Shown here piece by piece: positions 16,976 to 26,774 of a stretch of 64,000 bases of DNA. Positions within the stretch are counted from its first letter, which is position 1. Every line of letters starts with the position of its first letter. A model generated the notes under the pieces. The model searched no databases and was not told where the DNA came from. It saw nothing but the letters and a program-made list of their open reading frames with translations. Location: NCBI GenBank assembly GCA_029262895.1, contig JAJCYM010000040.1, forward strand, positions 1 to 64,000, read 5' to 3'. Source of the DNA: Roseivirga sp. GTDB taxonomy: Bacteria; Bacteroidota; Bacteroidia; Cytophagales; Cyclobacteriaceae. The translations under genes were made by a program, and so were the position numbers.

Positions 16976-18352
16976 ATGAGGAGGAGATTCAATACGTACT
17001 TTCCACCAATTTTCATCTTTGGCGAGGTCTTGGTGCTGTTACTCGTTTTTTTTGGTGCGCTCTATGTTGTAACCGGTAGTTTACAAATGGGACCTGCCTA
17101 TACCATTCCTTTTATTGTCTATTTGGGAGTATGGCCCATACTTTCTGCATTGAATAAGGACTATAAGATTGGAAGGGCGGTTAGCTACTATCATACATTT
17201 AAAAAGGCCTTTATTAGTGTCTTTATCTTTGTATCTCTTATTTCCCTATTTTGGTTGATTTTTGATCTGGATGCGTTAAATCGATCATTTCTTCTTTCTC
17301 TCTTCCTTTTCCTTTTCTTATGGGTGACTATCTATAGAGTTTCTATTCACATAATACTTGACCGCTACCGGACCTTTGGAGGGAATATACGCTACGCTTT
17401 GATTTTGGGCTATGATCAACTAGGCTTCAATCTGTTCAAGGTTTTGGAACAAAAACCGCACTATGGGATTCATTGTAAGGGATTTTATGGTGATGCAAGT
17501 ATTAATAATACCAAATTTCCAGTTATCGGATCAATTGAGGCATTCTTTGAACGAGATTTAACAGAAATAGATATTCTGTATGTAAGTGAAAGAATTAGTA
17601 AAAATCAGCTGGACAGAATTACAAATCGAGCGGATGAGCAATTGGTAAAAGTCAAGTTGCTTCCAGATTTTGGGCCAGGGGTAGCAAAGACTTTCAGCTT
17701 GAGACGTTTCGGGGATATCCCGGTGGTTGATGTCAATAACCTGCCTTTGGATACCCTTGTCAATCAGGTGGTTAAAAGAAGTTTCGATATTGTTTTTTCT
17801 TTAGTTATGGTCTTCTTTGTTCTTAGTTGGTTATATCCTCTTTTGGGAGCCTTGATTAAACTGGAATCTAAGGGGCCTGTTTTGTTCAAACAAAAAAGGC
17901 ATGGCAAAGACAATCAATGGTTTTGGTGCTATAAATTTCGGACCATGGTCATCAATCCTGAATCCGATTCGAAGTGGGCATCTCCGGACGACCCACGAGT
18001 GACAAGGATAGGGGCCTTTTTGAGGAGAACAAGTTTGGATGAATTTCCACAATTCATAAATGTACTGTTCGGATCTATGTCTATTGTTGGTCCAAGACCT
18101 CATCCAATCTCACTAAATGAAGCTTACATTGGAAGGGTTGAAAAATATGTTAAGCGACATGCCTCAAAACCTGGGGTGACTGGACTAGCGCAAGCAATGG
18201 GCTACCGTGGAGAAATCAAAAATTTCCACCAAATGAGCTCTAGGGTGAGGTTAGATAGATTTTATCTTCAAAATTGGTCTTTCTTGTTAGACGTGAAAAT
18301 TATATTCCTTACCCTGCTTTCAATAATGAGAGGAACGGATAATGCCTATTAG
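16976..18352 (+). CDS. Initiating sugar-phosphate transferase (WcaJ/polyprenyl glycosylphosphotransferase)
   Basis: This enzyme transfers a hexose-1-phosphate from a UDP-sugar to undecaprenyl phosphate, the first step of the repeat unit. The N-terminus has four hydrophobic segments (residues about 10-130), then a CoA-binding-like domain (YALILGYDQLGFNLFKVL). Another TM follows at about 268-290 and the bacterial sugar transferase domain from about 300. The latter shows KFRTMV, the Asp/Glu region RTSLDEFPQFINVLFGSM, SIVGPRPHP and KPGVTGLAQAMGYRG. It reads away from the methyltransferase across a 247-base divergent gap that probably holds its promoter. Confidence 0.94.
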   Translation: MRRRFNTYFPPIFIFGEVLVLLLVFFGALYVVTGSLQMGPAYTIPFIVYLGVWPILSALNKDYKIGRAVSYYHTFKKAFISVFIFVSLISLFWLIFDLDALNRSFLLSLFLFLFLWVTIYRVSIHIILDRYRTFGGNIRYALILGYDQLGFNLFKVLEQKPHYGIHCKGFYGDASINNTKFPVIGSIEAFFERDLTEIDILYVSERISKNQLDRITNRADEQLVKVKLLPDFGPGVAKTFSLRRFGDIPVVDVNNLPLDTLVNQVVKRSFDIVFSLVMVFFVLSWLYPLLGALIKLESKGPVLFKQKRHGKDNQWFWCYKFRTMVINPESDSKWASPDDPRVTRIGAFLRRTSLDEFPQFINVLFGSMSIVGPRPHPISLNEAYIGRVEKYVKRHASKPGVTGLAQAMGYRGEIKNFHQMSSRVRLDRFYLQNWSFLLDVKIIFLTLLSIMRGTDNAY

Positions 18353-18419
18353 GTTCTGATCTTTACGACTTTCCAAAATTTCTAAGAATCTGTTTTTGTA
18401 TATTGACGACTGCTATCAA

Positions 18420-19958
18420 ATGAGATTAAAAATGAAAATTGCACTAATCTCAAGGTGTATTTGCTTTTTGCTATTGTTGACTTCAACGTGGTCACTATTT
18501 GCCCAAAAGGATTCTGTAGTCTGGGACATGGAGATTGGTACATTGGCCAGCAAGCGTGATGTACTACCTCATTACTTACACTCCAATGTGGGAGGTCTGT
18601 TTGATTATGATTTTGACGGGCCATACCTTAAAACAAGCTTTAAAGGAGTGGTGTCTGGCATCAGAAATCAGAATTTGAGCTTTGGTGCTGAGCTACTTGT
18701 GCTTAATCAGACGCCATTGATAAACTTCCAACAATTGTTCGTTGACTACAAATGGGGTCCATTAAGGCTATCTGCCGGTAGACAGGCTATCAGTCAGTCG
18801 GAAATTCAGTCACTTGAAATTGGTGATTATGGCATTTCGAATAATGCCCGTCCAATTCCAAGAGTAGGGTTTTTTATAGACGACTACTGGAAACTACCCT
18901 TTTTGCCCGATTTATTGGCCATAAAAGCTTCCATGTTTCATGGTTGGATGGAAAAGGGCAGGGCCATCAATAATCCCTGGCTGCATGGCAAAACGTTCTA
19001 TTTGAAACTTGGAAATGAAAAGATATCTATTGCCGGTGGTTTAAGTCACTATGTTATTTTTGGAGGTACTTCTTCTACTGATGGTAATGACTTGCCTAAA
19101 GGCATAGGAGATTACTGGAGAGCCTTTTGGGGTAAGGGTCTTCCAGAAGTAGTGCTAGGAGAAGGCAATGGCCTGGGCAGCCATTTGGGTTATTGGGATT
19201 TTGAAGTGTCCTTCAAGGTCAATGAAGCCAAAATCAGGGTTTATAACAAGTCTCCTTATGAGGATAGAAGGAGTGCTCAATTCTGGAATTTGAAAAGGAA
19301 TAAAGACAGGGTTGTTGGTATTGCAATCTTGAAGCCCAAGAGAGGCTTGGTGAACGGAATTACCTTCCAATACCTAACTACTTTTTTTCAACAGGGAGCT
19401 GGATTGCCTGATGATATTCCAGTCGGAGTCAATAATTTTGGTCATCGATTTGGTGGCAGGGATGACAATTATAATAACTTTTTATATCGTGATGGATGGA
19501 CTTATCATGATCGGGTAATTGGCAATCCATTGTTTATGGATCGTTCGTTGGCAGCGTTTTATTTTGAAAACCTAAATCCCCATGGAGTCGCAATTGTCAA
19601 TAACCGCATCAGAGCCATTCACATTGGAATCAGCGGTGAAATAAAGGGGTGGAAATATAGGCTAATGTCTACTTTTTCAAATAATCTCGGCACTTATTCT
19701 GGGCTGTATGATGGGAGACTTAGTTGGGGTGGGGTTCAGGTTGACCCGAACTTTGATTATGCTTTTAAAAATGGGCTGAACCAAAACCACTTTCTCATCG
19801 AAGTGGAAAAGAACCCATTTGAACGGAAAAAGAACCTTGCTGTGAGACTCAAATTGGCCATGGATCAGGGAGATATTGTGAATAATTTTGGGGCAGCTTT
19901 GTCTCTCAATTATTCTGGGCTTCTTGACTTGGCTAAAAGGGAGGAAAGATCAAATTGA
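18420..19958 (+). CDS. Capsule assembly Wzi family protein (second)
   Basis: This is a predicted outer-membrane Wzi-family protein. The ATG at 18420 gives a signal peptide with a basic start (MRLKMK) and a hydrophobic core to SLFAQ; a TTG at 18396 would only add non-signal residues. Barrel-like features include FQQLFVDYKWGPLRLSAGRQ and SNNARPIPRVGFFIDDYWKL, then FHGWMEKGRAINNPWLHGK. These features are shared almost step for step with the convergent gene at 19910-21337. It starts 67 bases after the WcaJ-type gene. Its 3' end overlaps the convergent neighbour by 49 bases. Confidence 0.85.
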   Translation: MRLKMKIALISRCICFLLLLTSTWSLFAQKDSVVWDMEIGTLASKRDVLPHYLHSNVGGLFDYDFDGPYLKTSFKGVVSGIRNQNLSFGAELLVLNQTPLINFQQLFVDYKWGPLRLSAGRQAISQSEIQSLEIGDYGISNNARPIPRVGFFIDDYWKLPFLPDLLAIKASMFHGWMEKGRAINNPWLHGKTFYLKLGNEKISIAGGLSHYVIFGGTSSTDGNDLPKGIGDYWRAFWGKGLPEVVLGEGNGLGSHLGYWDFEVSFKVNEAKIRVYNKSPYEDRRSAQFWNLKRNKDRVVGIAILKPKRGLVNGITFQYLTTFFQQGAGLPDDIPVGVNNFGHRFGGRDDNYNNFLYRDGWTYHDRVIGNPLFMDRSLAAFYFENLNPHGVAIVNNRIRAIHIGISGEIKGWKYRLMSTFSNNLGTYSGLYDGRLSWGGVQVDPNFDYAFKNGLNQNHFLIEVEKNPFERKKNLAVRLKLAMDQGDIVNNFGAALSLNYSGLLDLAKREERSN

Positions 19959-21337
19959 TATTCGATTTTGATACCAAGATTTTTACCTAGGTAGTTGCTC
20001 CAATTGTACTCGGTTTGAAAAACAAAACTAGAAGGACCTTGGCTCATACCTATTTCAAACAGCAACGATTTCACCATGAGTTTTGGGTCAATAGATTCAA
20101 AGCGGGTGCCTTGATTTCGGAAATCTCTGTAGGAAACGGCATAGTCAATATCCTGAACAGTACCCATGACATTCACACTAATTCCGTTAATCATATTTTT
20201 GATTCTTGAAATTGAGATAGATTCTTCATTCAACAATAAAAATACAGGGCTTCCAATTACCTGATTCCCGTATGTCCACCCGCTTCGATAGACGCTATTA
20301 TTCAGAAAGTTATCGGGTTCGAGATAAGGCAGGCCGTCTATTCCAGTTTTCTCTGCATCCTGATCATTTGTTCTGATAATCTCTATTCTGATTGAGTTAA
20401 TGATGGATTTTCTTGTTTTGTTTTCGAGTTTGAGTCCAACGATCCCGTCTCGCCAGTTTAATGGTGTTAGCCCTCCACTATCTTCCCATAAAAATTGCCA
20501 ATAATTGGAGAGCACCCAATTACCAAATTTCAACTTTCCTTGAATGTCCCATGTACCGAGATGGTTACCGAGAGCATTTAACTGATCAGTCGCAAGAGCG
20601 TCATCTCCTCCACTGCTTGCCAGAAGTATCCTCAGATAATTTTTTAGGCCTGCAGGCTGTTCGAAATCGCGACCCAGATTATAACCACCCCATTGCGCAT
20701 TGTGATTTAGTCCAAGTGAAAACTCAAACCACTGAGATTTTGGATGAAGGTTAATATGGAAAGACTTTTGATGCAAGAACGCCCCGCTTTGATAGCGGTC
20801 TTTCTCAAACCAGCCATGTGCAAAATAGGCTTTGTAGCTAATGTTATTTTTTAGAAAAGGTGCTTTGATCCATCCATTGGTTTGAACTGATATTTTTGGG
20901 ATAGGTAGAGCATTGTTTCCATTCACCAGATTCCCGAATCCGTAGCGGTGATTGTTGAAACCCTGGATTTCTTCTTTTCTACCAACTGAGAATCTAAACA
21001 TTTTAGTCGCAACGGTGGCATAGGCCTGGATCAACCTATTGTTAACCTTCCCATCAAAATTCGAAATAACTTCTAAGCCATAGCCATAGTCAAGATTCTT
21101 ACCGAACCTGGGTGCTTTGTAGAGTCGAAGGTCATAATATAACTGGCTAGACTCCTTTGAACTGAATCGGCCACTATTATTGGAAGACATCCAAAAAGGG
21201 ACGTGCTCATCGGATGTGATGAGCAAACCAGACCTCAATTCGAGATGATGAGTGATAGAATCCTCCTGAGATTCACTTTCCTGAGAGATGAGTGGAACTG
21301 CGCTCAGGAGAAAAATAACAAGGCGAAAATACTTCAT
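19910..21337 (-). CDS. Capsule assembly Wzi family protein (third)
   Basis: This is a predicted outer-membrane Wzi-family protein of 475 residues. A signal peptide is at 1-18 (ending LISQ). Mature features are HVPFWMSSNNSGRFSSKESS, RKEEIQGFNNHRYGFGN and NALPIPKISVQTNGWIKAPF with YFAHGWFEKDRYQSGAFLHQK. These match the layout of the plus-strand Wzi-like protein next to it, suggesting an inverted duplication or two paralogues. The two coding regions overlap tail to tail by 49 bases, which leaves no room for a terminator between them. Confidence 0.85.
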   Translation of the reverse strand: MKYFRLVIFLLSAVPLISQESESQEDSITHHLELRSGLLITSDEHVPFWMSSNNSGRFSSKESSQLYYDLRLYKAPRFGKNLDYGYGLEVISNFDGKVNNRLIQAYATVATKMFRFSVGRKEEIQGFNNHRYGFGNLVNGNNALPIPKISVQTNGWIKAPFLKNNISYKAYFAHGWFEKDRYQSGAFLHQKSFHINLHPKSQWFEFSLGLNHNAQWGGYNLGRDFEQPAGLKNYLRILLASSGGDDALATDQLNALGNHLGTWDIQGKLKFGNWVLSNYWQFLWEDSGGLTPLNWRDGIVGLKLENKTRKSIINSIRIEIIRTNDQDAEKTGIDGLPYLEPDNFLNNSVYRSGWTYGNQVIGSPVFLLLNEESISISRIKNMINGISVNVMGTVQDIDYAVSYRDFRNQGTRFESIDPKLMVKSLLFEIGMSQGPSSFVFQTEYNWSNYLGKNLGIKIEYQFDLSSLLAKSRSPE

Positions 21338-21387
21338 GAGCCATTATATAGGTGAATTTGACCCCAGAGGAACAAACAAGGTAGCAT

Positions 21388-22377
21388 TTATCTCTGATAG
21401 TTTTCGAAACTTTTGTGTTCTTTCTTGTAAAGTTGTTCTTTTGGCAGTGACCTGAAATAGTCATACGTAATTTTGAGCCCTTCAGTTCTTGATACTTTGG
21501 GTTGCCATCCCAGAATGTCTTTTGCCTTTGAAATATCCGGTTGCCGTTGCATCGGATCATCTTGCGGCAGATCCGTGTAAATCACCTTTTGGTTAGTGCC
21601 TGTTAGTGCGATTATCTCTTCTGCAAATTGAGAGATCGTTATTTCATCTGGATTACCAATATTAACCGGATAGGCGTGATCAGACAGCAATAATCTATAG
21701 ATTCCTTCCACCTGATCATCTACATAACAGAAAGATCGTGTTTGAGAGCCATCTCCGAATATAGTCAGATTTTCACCTCTTAGTGCCTGCCCAATAAATG
21801 CGGGAAGTACCCGACCATCATTCAACCTCATTCGAGGTCCGTAGGTATTAAAAATTCGCGCAATCCTAGTCTCCAGACCATGATAAGTGTGATAGGCCAT
21901 GGTCATGGCCTCCTGGAACCTCTTGGCCTCATCGTACACTCCTCTAGGGCCAACAGGGTTGACGTTGCCATAGTATTCCTCAGTTTGTGGGTGTACCAAT
22001 GGATCACCATATACTTCCGAAGTGGAGGCTATCAGCATGCGCGCTTTTTTGGCCATGGCTAAGCCTAGAAGGTTATGGGTTCCTAAAGAACCTACTTTGA
22101 GTGTTTGAATTGGGATTTTAAGGTAATCTATCGGACTTGCCGGAGAGGCAAAATGAAGGATATAATCCAACTTGCCAGGAACATTGACAAAATTTGATAC
22201 ATCATGGTGGTAGAACTCAAAGTTCTTGAGTGGCATCAAATGTTCAATATTGGATATATGACCTGTGATTAGGTTATCCATACCAATCACATAGTAACCC
22301 TCCTTCACGAAACGATCGCAAAGATGAGAGCCTAGAAAGCCAGCAGCTCCCGTAATTAGTATCCTTTTTTGACTCAT
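21388..22377 (-). CDS. UDP-glucuronate decarboxylase (UDP-xylose synthase)
   Basis: This enzyme converts UDP-glucuronate to UDP-xylose with an internal NAD cycle. The Rossmann motif is [14 protein letters not shown], with IGMDNLITG following. The characteristic UXS stretches are [52 protein letters not shown] (the YxxxK) and [11 protein letters not shown]. The length of 329 is that of the soluble bacterial form. It overlaps ugd by 4 bases (ATGA), so substrate supply and decarboxylation are translated together. Distinguished from galE and rfbB by the ASPASP motif. Confidence 0.94.
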   Translation of the reverse strand: MSQKRILITGAAGFLGSHLCDRFVKEGYYVIGMDNLITGHISNIEHLMPLKNFEFYHHDVSNFVNVPGKLDYILHFASPASPIDYLKIPIQTLKVGSLGTHNLLGLAMAKKARMLIASTSEVYGDPLVHPQTEEYYGNVNPVGPRGVYDEAKRFQEAMTMAYHTYHGLETRIARIFNTYGPRMRLNDGRVLPAFIGQALRGENLTIFGDGSQTRSFCYVDDQVEGIYRLLLSDHAYPVNIGNPDEITISQFAEEIIALTGTNQKVIYTDLPQDDPMQRQPDISKAKDILGWQPKVSRTEGLKITYDYFRSLPKEQLYKKEHKSFENYQR

Positions 22378-23690
22378 TTTATTCCGATTCCGTAGTATTG
22401 ATAACCTTGAGCCTCCAGCTCTTTTCTATCGTAGATATTTCTACCGTCAAAAATGACTTTTCCCTTTAAGAGTTTGCTCATCACATCGAAATTAGGCACT
22501 CTAAATTCTGGCCATTCCGTAATGACCAGAAGCGCATCAGAGTCAATCAATGTATCGTACTCATCTTTAGAATAAGTAATAGTATCACCAAGGTCTTTGC
22601 GCGCTTCTTCCATGGCTATTGGGTCATATGCCTTAACGCTTGCTCCAGCGGCCAACAAGGCGTTGATAATGACAACTGAGGGAGCCTCGCGCATGTCATC
22701 GGTTTTGGGTTTGAATGAGAGCCCCCAAACAGCAAAGGTCATTCCCGTTAAGTTATCTCCAAAATGGGATTTGATTTTGTTCACCAAGACGGATTTTTGA
22801 CGTTCATTCACTTCTTCTACCGCACTTAACACAGACATACTGTAGCCGTTTTCCTGAGCCGTACGAATAAGCGCTTTTACGTCTTTAGGGAAGCATGAGC
22901 CTCCGTATCCCACGCCTGGGTAGATAAACTTATTTCCTATTCGGTTATCGCTTCCTATACCCTTTCGAACCATATTCACATCTGCCCCCATGATTTCGCA
23001 TAAGTTGGCGATGTCGTTCATAAACGATATTTTAGTCGCGAGCATAGAATTTGCGGCATATTTGGTCATTTCCGCTGAGGGGATGTCCATGAAGATTGTG
23101 GGGTGGCCATTAAGAAGAAAGGGCTTGTACAGACGTTTCATGACATCTTCAGCTGTTTCTGATTCGACACCAACTACAATTCGATCTGGCTTCAAGAAAT
23201 CCTGAATTGCCGCACCTTCTTTTAGAAACTCAGGATTAGAGGCAACATCATACGTAAGCTCGGAGCCTCTCTTGTCCAATTCCTCCTTAACCGCAGTCTT
23301 GACCTTTTGGGCAGTACCTACAGGAACAGTACTTTTAGTCACAATGACTAAATGCTTGTTCATGTTTTGACCAATTTCTCTTGCTACGCCCAACACATAT
23401 TTCAGATCAGCACTGCCATCTTCTCCGGGGGGTGTCCCCACGGCTATGAAGACTGCTTCGCAATCTTGAATGCTAGCTGCCAGTTCTGTAGAAAAATGGA
23501 GCCTGCCCTTCTGATGGTTCTTTTTCACCATTGGTTCTAATCCCGGCTCATAAATCGGCATTATCCCTTCCTTAAGACCATCAATTTTCTTCTGATCAAT
23601 GTCAATGCAGGTGACATCTATCCCTACCTCTGCAAAACAAGTTCCTGTGACTAAACCGACATAACCGGTGCCGACTACTGCTATTTTCAT
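22374..23690 (-). CDS. ugd: UDP-glucose 6-dehydrogenase
   Basis: This enzyme oxidises UDP-glucose to UDP-glucuronate with two NAD+. The N-terminal dinucleotide fold is [20 protein letters not shown]. The central domain has [14 protein letters not shown] and [10 protein letters not shown]. The catalytic cysteine lies in [17 protein letters not shown] near residue 265. The C-terminal UDP-binding domain has [17 protein letters not shown]. Length of 438 is standard. It is the first gene of the ugd-uxs pair and feeds the decarboxylase just downstream. UDP-glucuronate itself may also be a donor. Confidence 0.97.
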   Translation of the reverse strand: MKIAVVGTGYVGLVTGTCFAEVGIDVTCIDIDQKKIDGLKEGIMPIYEPGLEPMVKKNHQKGRLHFSTELAASIQDCEAVFIAVGTPPGEDGSADLKYVLGVAREIGQNMNKHLVIVTKSTVPVGTAQKVKTAVKEELDKRGSELTYDVASNPEFLKEGAAIQDFLKPDRIVVGVESETAEDVMKRLYKPFLLNGHPTIFMDIPSAEMTKYAANSMLATKISFMNDIANLCEIMGADVNMVRKGIGSDNRIGNKFIYPGVGYGGSCFPKDVKALIRTAQENGYSMSVLSAVEEVNERQKSVLVNKIKSHFGDNLTGMTFAVWGLSFKPKTDDMREAPSVVIINALLAAGASVKAYDPIAMEEARKDLGDTITYSKDEYDTLIDSDALLVITEWPEFRVPNFDVMSKLLKGKVIFDGRNIYDRKELEAQGYQYYGIGIK

Positions 23691-23791
23691 TGTACTGTTA
23701 TCTTATTCTATAGGGCAATTCTAAATATATCGCGAAGGTAAGAAGTTAAAATTAAGATGAATAACCCTTTTTGAAAGATAAGTATACTGAT

Positions 23792-24814
23792 CTAAGCGTT
23801 TTCTGAATCCCTTAACTTCTGCTGCCAGTTCCAAGCATCTCTTAGAGATTCATCTAAACTTCGATTTGCTTGCCAACCCAAAACTTCCTTGGCCTTGTCT
23901 GCACTGGCATATACCTTTTCCACATCGCCAACTCTTCTGGTTCCGATGTTATAATTTAAACTTGCTGAATTTGCCAGCTCAAATTTTTGAATCACTTCCA
24001 AAACACTGTGGCCATTACCCGTACCAATGTTTATATAGTCATAATGACTTTGGTTCATCCTGTTTAAGACTTCTAACGATCTAACGTGTGCCTTTGCGAG
24101 GTCCATAACATGAATATAATCTCTAATGCAAGTGCCATCAGGGGTGTCGTAATCATCCCCGAAAATAATTATGGAATCTCTTAGTCCGGCAGCGGTTTGC
24201 GTAATAAAAGGGACGAGATTGTTTGGAATGCCTAATGGCAATTCACCAATATTACCTGTATGATGTGCCCCAATAGGATTAAAATATCTTAGGGCAAAAG
24301 CTTTAATTTGTTGCCCACTTTTGAAAGTGTCTTCGATAATTTCTTCACAGAGTTGTTTGGTATTCCCATAGGGCGATTCTGCTGGTTTTTTTGGTGCTTC
24401 TTCTGTAACAGGCAGCGAATCAGGTTGACCATAAACAGTGCAGGATGAAGAAAAAACTAAGTTCTCTATTTTGTACTGCTTCATTAACGTTAGAAGAAGA
24501 ATCAAGGAACCCACATTGTTATCGTAATATTCCAGAGGTTTTTGAACAGATTCGCCTACAGCTTTTAAGGCTGCAAAGTGAATTACACCATGGATATCTT
24601 CTGAAGAGAAAACAGATTCCATGAATTTTTGATCTCGACAATCACCCTCATAAAGGAGTATTTCTTTACCCGTGATTTCGAAGAGCCCCTTGAGCACTGA
24701 CTTATCAGAGTTGCTGAAATTGTCAACAATGATTGGATTGTACCCGGCTTCGTGCAATTCGACTACTACATGCGAACCAATATAACCTGCACCTCCTGTA
24801 ACTAATATATTCAT
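23792..24814 (-). CDS. galE: UDP-glucose 4-epimerase
   Basis: This enzyme interconverts UDP-glucose and UDP-galactose. The motif GGAGYIGSHVVVEL begins the protein. The catalytic site is SSSCTVYGQPDSLP and YGNTKQLCEEI. FALRYFNPIGAHHTGNIGE and GTCIRDYIHVMDLAKAHV are diagnostic of GalE. Length of 340 residues is normal. It lies 101 bases upstream of ugd on the same strand and is divergent from pheS over 83 bases. It closes the polysaccharide region. Confidence 0.96.
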   Translation of the reverse strand: MNILVTGGAGYIGSHVVVELHEAGYNPIIVDNFSNSDKSVLKGLFEITGKEILLYEGDCRDQKFMESVFSSEDIHGVIHFAALKAVGESVQKPLEYYDNNVGSLILLLTLMKQYKIENLVFSSSCTVYGQPDSLPVTEEAPKKPAESPYGNTKQLCEEIIEDTFKSGQQIKAFALRYFNPIGAHHTGNIGELPLGIPNNLVPFITQTAAGLRDSIIIFGDDYDTPDGTCIRDYIHVMDLAKAHVRSLEVLNRMNQSHYDYINIGTGNGHSVLEVIQKFELANSASLNYNIGTRRVGDVEKVYASADKAKEVLGWQANRSLDESLRDAWNWQQKLRDSENA

Positions 24815-24831
24815 GGTATTCTTCTCGGTGA

Positions 24832-24839
24832 CAAAAATA
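24832..24839 (-). promoter_or_regulatory. Candidate -7 element for galE
   Basis: On the minus strand this reads TATTTTTG, matching TAnnTTTG, and lies 17 bases upstream of the galE ATG. No good -33 element is seen. Confidence 0.35.
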
Positions 24840-24871
24840 TGAGCTTAGATGTTATTATTGTTAAGTACTGC

Positions 24872-24879
24872 TATTTTTG
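24872..24879 (+). promoter_or_regulatory. Candidate -7 element for pheS
   Basis: TATTTTTG matches TAnnTTTG and lies 18 bases before the pheS ATG. It is the same octamer as the galE candidate, facing the other way in the same divergent gap. No good -33 element is seen. Confidence 0.35.
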
Positions 24880-24897
24880 TGAACTAATTCGAATGGC

Positions 24898-25917
24898 ATG
24901 CCAAGTAAGATAGAAGAGATAAAGCTGGAACTAGAGAGTTATCAAGTGGAGACACAAGAAGATCTAGAGGGCTTCAGAATGCAATTCATTGCTCGGAAGA
25001 GTGTGATTGGTGCGCTTTTCGGAGAAATGAAAAATGTCCCTGCCGAGGAGCGCAAGCAATTTGGACAAGAGGTGAATGAGCTTAAAAATCTTGCTCAAAC
25101 AAAGTTCCAAAACCATATTGAGGCATTAGCTAATGATAATTCGTCAACTGAAACTCATGCCGATCTAACCTTGCCTCCGACAAGGTCGTCCTTTGGCTCA
25201 ATACATCCGCTTACTGCTACAAGGCAACGGTTTATTGAGATTTTTGAAAGAATAGGCTTTAACGTTTCGTCTGGTCCTGAAATAGAAGATGATTGGCATA
25301 ATTTCACCGCACTCAACTTCCCGGAGAACCATCCGGCCAGAGAAATGCAGGATACATTCTTTATTCAAAAGAACCCTGATATAGCCTTGAGAACTCACAC
25401 CTCTTCCGTACAGGTGAGAGTAATGGAAAATGAGAAGCCTCCTATCCGAACCCTCTCTCCAGGACGGGTTTTCAGGAATGAGGCCATTTCAGCCAGAGCA
25501 CATTGCGTCTTTCATCAAATGGAAGGGCTTTATATAGATAGGGGAGTTTCTTTTGCTGATCTTAAACAAACACTTTACCATTTTGCTAAAGAAATGTTTG
25601 GTAAAGACACCAAGTTGCGATTCCGTCCATCTTACTTCCCATTTACTGAGCCAAGTGCTGAGATTGATATTTCTTGTCAAATATGCCATGGTGATGGTTG
25701 TAATATTTGCAAGTACACTGGTTGGGTAGAAATTGGCGGTTCTGGAATGGTTGATCCTAATGTGTTGGCCAATTGCGATATCGACCCCGAGGTTTATACT
25801 GGTTTTGCCTTTGGAATGGGGATAGAAAGAATCACAATGCTCAAACATCAAATCAATGATCTTAGACTTTTTACTGAGAACGATATTCGTTTTTTGAAAC
25901 AATTTTCCACTTTATGA
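24898..25917 (+). CDS. pheS: Phenylalanyl-tRNA synthetase alpha subunit
   Basis: This is the catalytic alpha subunit of the class II enzyme that charges tRNA-Phe, active as an alpha2-beta2 tetramer in the cytoplasm. An N-terminal coiled-coil tRNA-binding arm covers about 1-90. The catalytic core shows HPAREMQDTFFI (motif around Phe site), LRTHTSSVQVRVM, FRNEAISARAHCVFHQMEGL (motif 2) and GFAFGMGIERITML (motif 3). A Cys cluster CQICHGDGCNIC is near 257-268. Length of 339 is normal. pheT is not in the window, so alpha and beta are unlinked here. The stop overlaps the hbd start by 4 bases. Confidence 0.97.
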   Translation: MPSKIEEIKLELESYQVETQEDLEGFRMQFIARKSVIGALFGEMKNVPAEERKQFGQEVNELKNLAQTKFQNHIEALANDNSSTETHADLTLPPTRSSFGSIHPLTATRQRFIEIFERIGFNVSSGPEIEDDWHNFTALNFPENHPAREMQDTFFIQKNPDIALRTHTSSVQVRVMENEKPPIRTLSPGRVFRNEAISARAHCVFHQMEGLYIDRGVSFADLKQTLYHFAKEMFGKDTKLRFRPSYFPFTEPSAEIDISCQICHGDGCNICKYTGWVEIGGSGMVDPNVLANCDIDPEVYTGFAFGMGIERITMLKHQINDLRLFTENDIRFLKQFSTL

Positions 25918-26774
25918 GGCTTGAGCAGATAAAGAAAATCGGTATTGTAGGCGCGGGTACTATGGGCCAAGGAATTGCCCAAATCTGTGCTATGGCGGGT
26001 TTTAAAGTGGTCTTATATGATATTGAGGAACGAGCCACGCGAAACGCTCTTGAGATTATTGGTAAAAATTTGGAAAAGGGAATTGAGCGAGGCAAAGTTA
26101 CCCCAGAGCAAAAAACTCTTGCCTTGGACTGCATTGACATTTCTTCCGATATCCAAGATTTGCGATGTGAGTTGATTATTGAGGCGATTGTTGAGAAGCT
26201 TGACATTAAGAAATCTCTGTTTCTTAGTCTGGAGGAGATTAACGAGCCTACTTCAATTCTCGCCTCAAATACCTCATCCATTCCGATAACACGTATTGCT
26301 TCAGTGCTGAATTATCCTGAACGGTTTGTTGGAATGCACTTTTTCAATCCTGCACATATCATGAAATTGGTAGAGGTAATTTCTGGAGTTGCAACTGGCG
26401 CTGAAACCGCTCAATGTATCTACGATTTGGCTCTAAAACTGGGTAAGTCACCAGTGATGGCTAAGGATGCTCCTGGGTTTATTGTTAATAGAGTGGCTCG
26501 CAACTACTATGTTGAGGCACTCAAAATTTTGGAGGAGGATGTCTCAAATGTCCAAGATATAGATAAACTCCTTGAATCATCAGGATTCAAAATGGGTCCC
26601 TTTAGATTAATGGACCTGATTGGGGTTGACACAAACTTCTCGGTGACTACTTCCATGTATAATGCTTTTCATCAGGAGCCCAAATTCAGGCCATCAAGAA
26701 TTCAGGAACAGAAGGTAGATGCCGGGCATCACGGAAGGAAGTCAGGAAAGGGATTCTACGATTATACTGATTAA
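25914..26774 (+). CDS. 3-hydroxybutyryl-CoA dehydrogenase
   Basis: This NAD(P)-dependent 3-hydroxyacyl-CoA dehydrogenase acts in fatty-acid beta-oxidation or butanoate metabolism. The Rossmann motif is GIVGAGTMGQGIAQI. The active-site Ser/His/Glu/Asn set is in ASNTSSIPIT, GMHFFNPAHIMKLVEVI and GFIVNRVARNYYVEAL. It ends with the usual AGHHGRKSGKGFYDY. Length of 286 matches single-domain enzymes such as PaaH and Hbd. It is coupled to pheS by an ATGA overlap and converges on the MoxR gene with a 4-base overlap. The pairing with pheS is positional, not functional. Confidence 0.94.
   Translation: MRLEQIKKIGIVGAGTMGQGIAQICAMAGFKVVLYDIEERATRNALEIIGKNLEKGIERGKVTPEQKTLALDCIDISSDIQDLRCELIIEAIVEKLDIKKSLFLSLEEINEPTSILASNTSSIPITRIASVLNYPERFVGMHFFNPAHIMKLVEVISGVATGAETAQCIYDLALKLGKSPVMAKDAPGFIVNRVARNYYVEALKILEEDVSNVQDIDKLLESSGFKMGPFRLMDLIGVDTNFSVTTSMYNAFHQEPKFRPSRIQEQKVDAGHHGRKSGKGFYDYTD

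Noticed and set aside
25489-25902. 137-codon minus-strand frame opposite pheS
   Set aside because: It lies wholly inside the highly conserved pheS and has no protein-like features; shadow frame.
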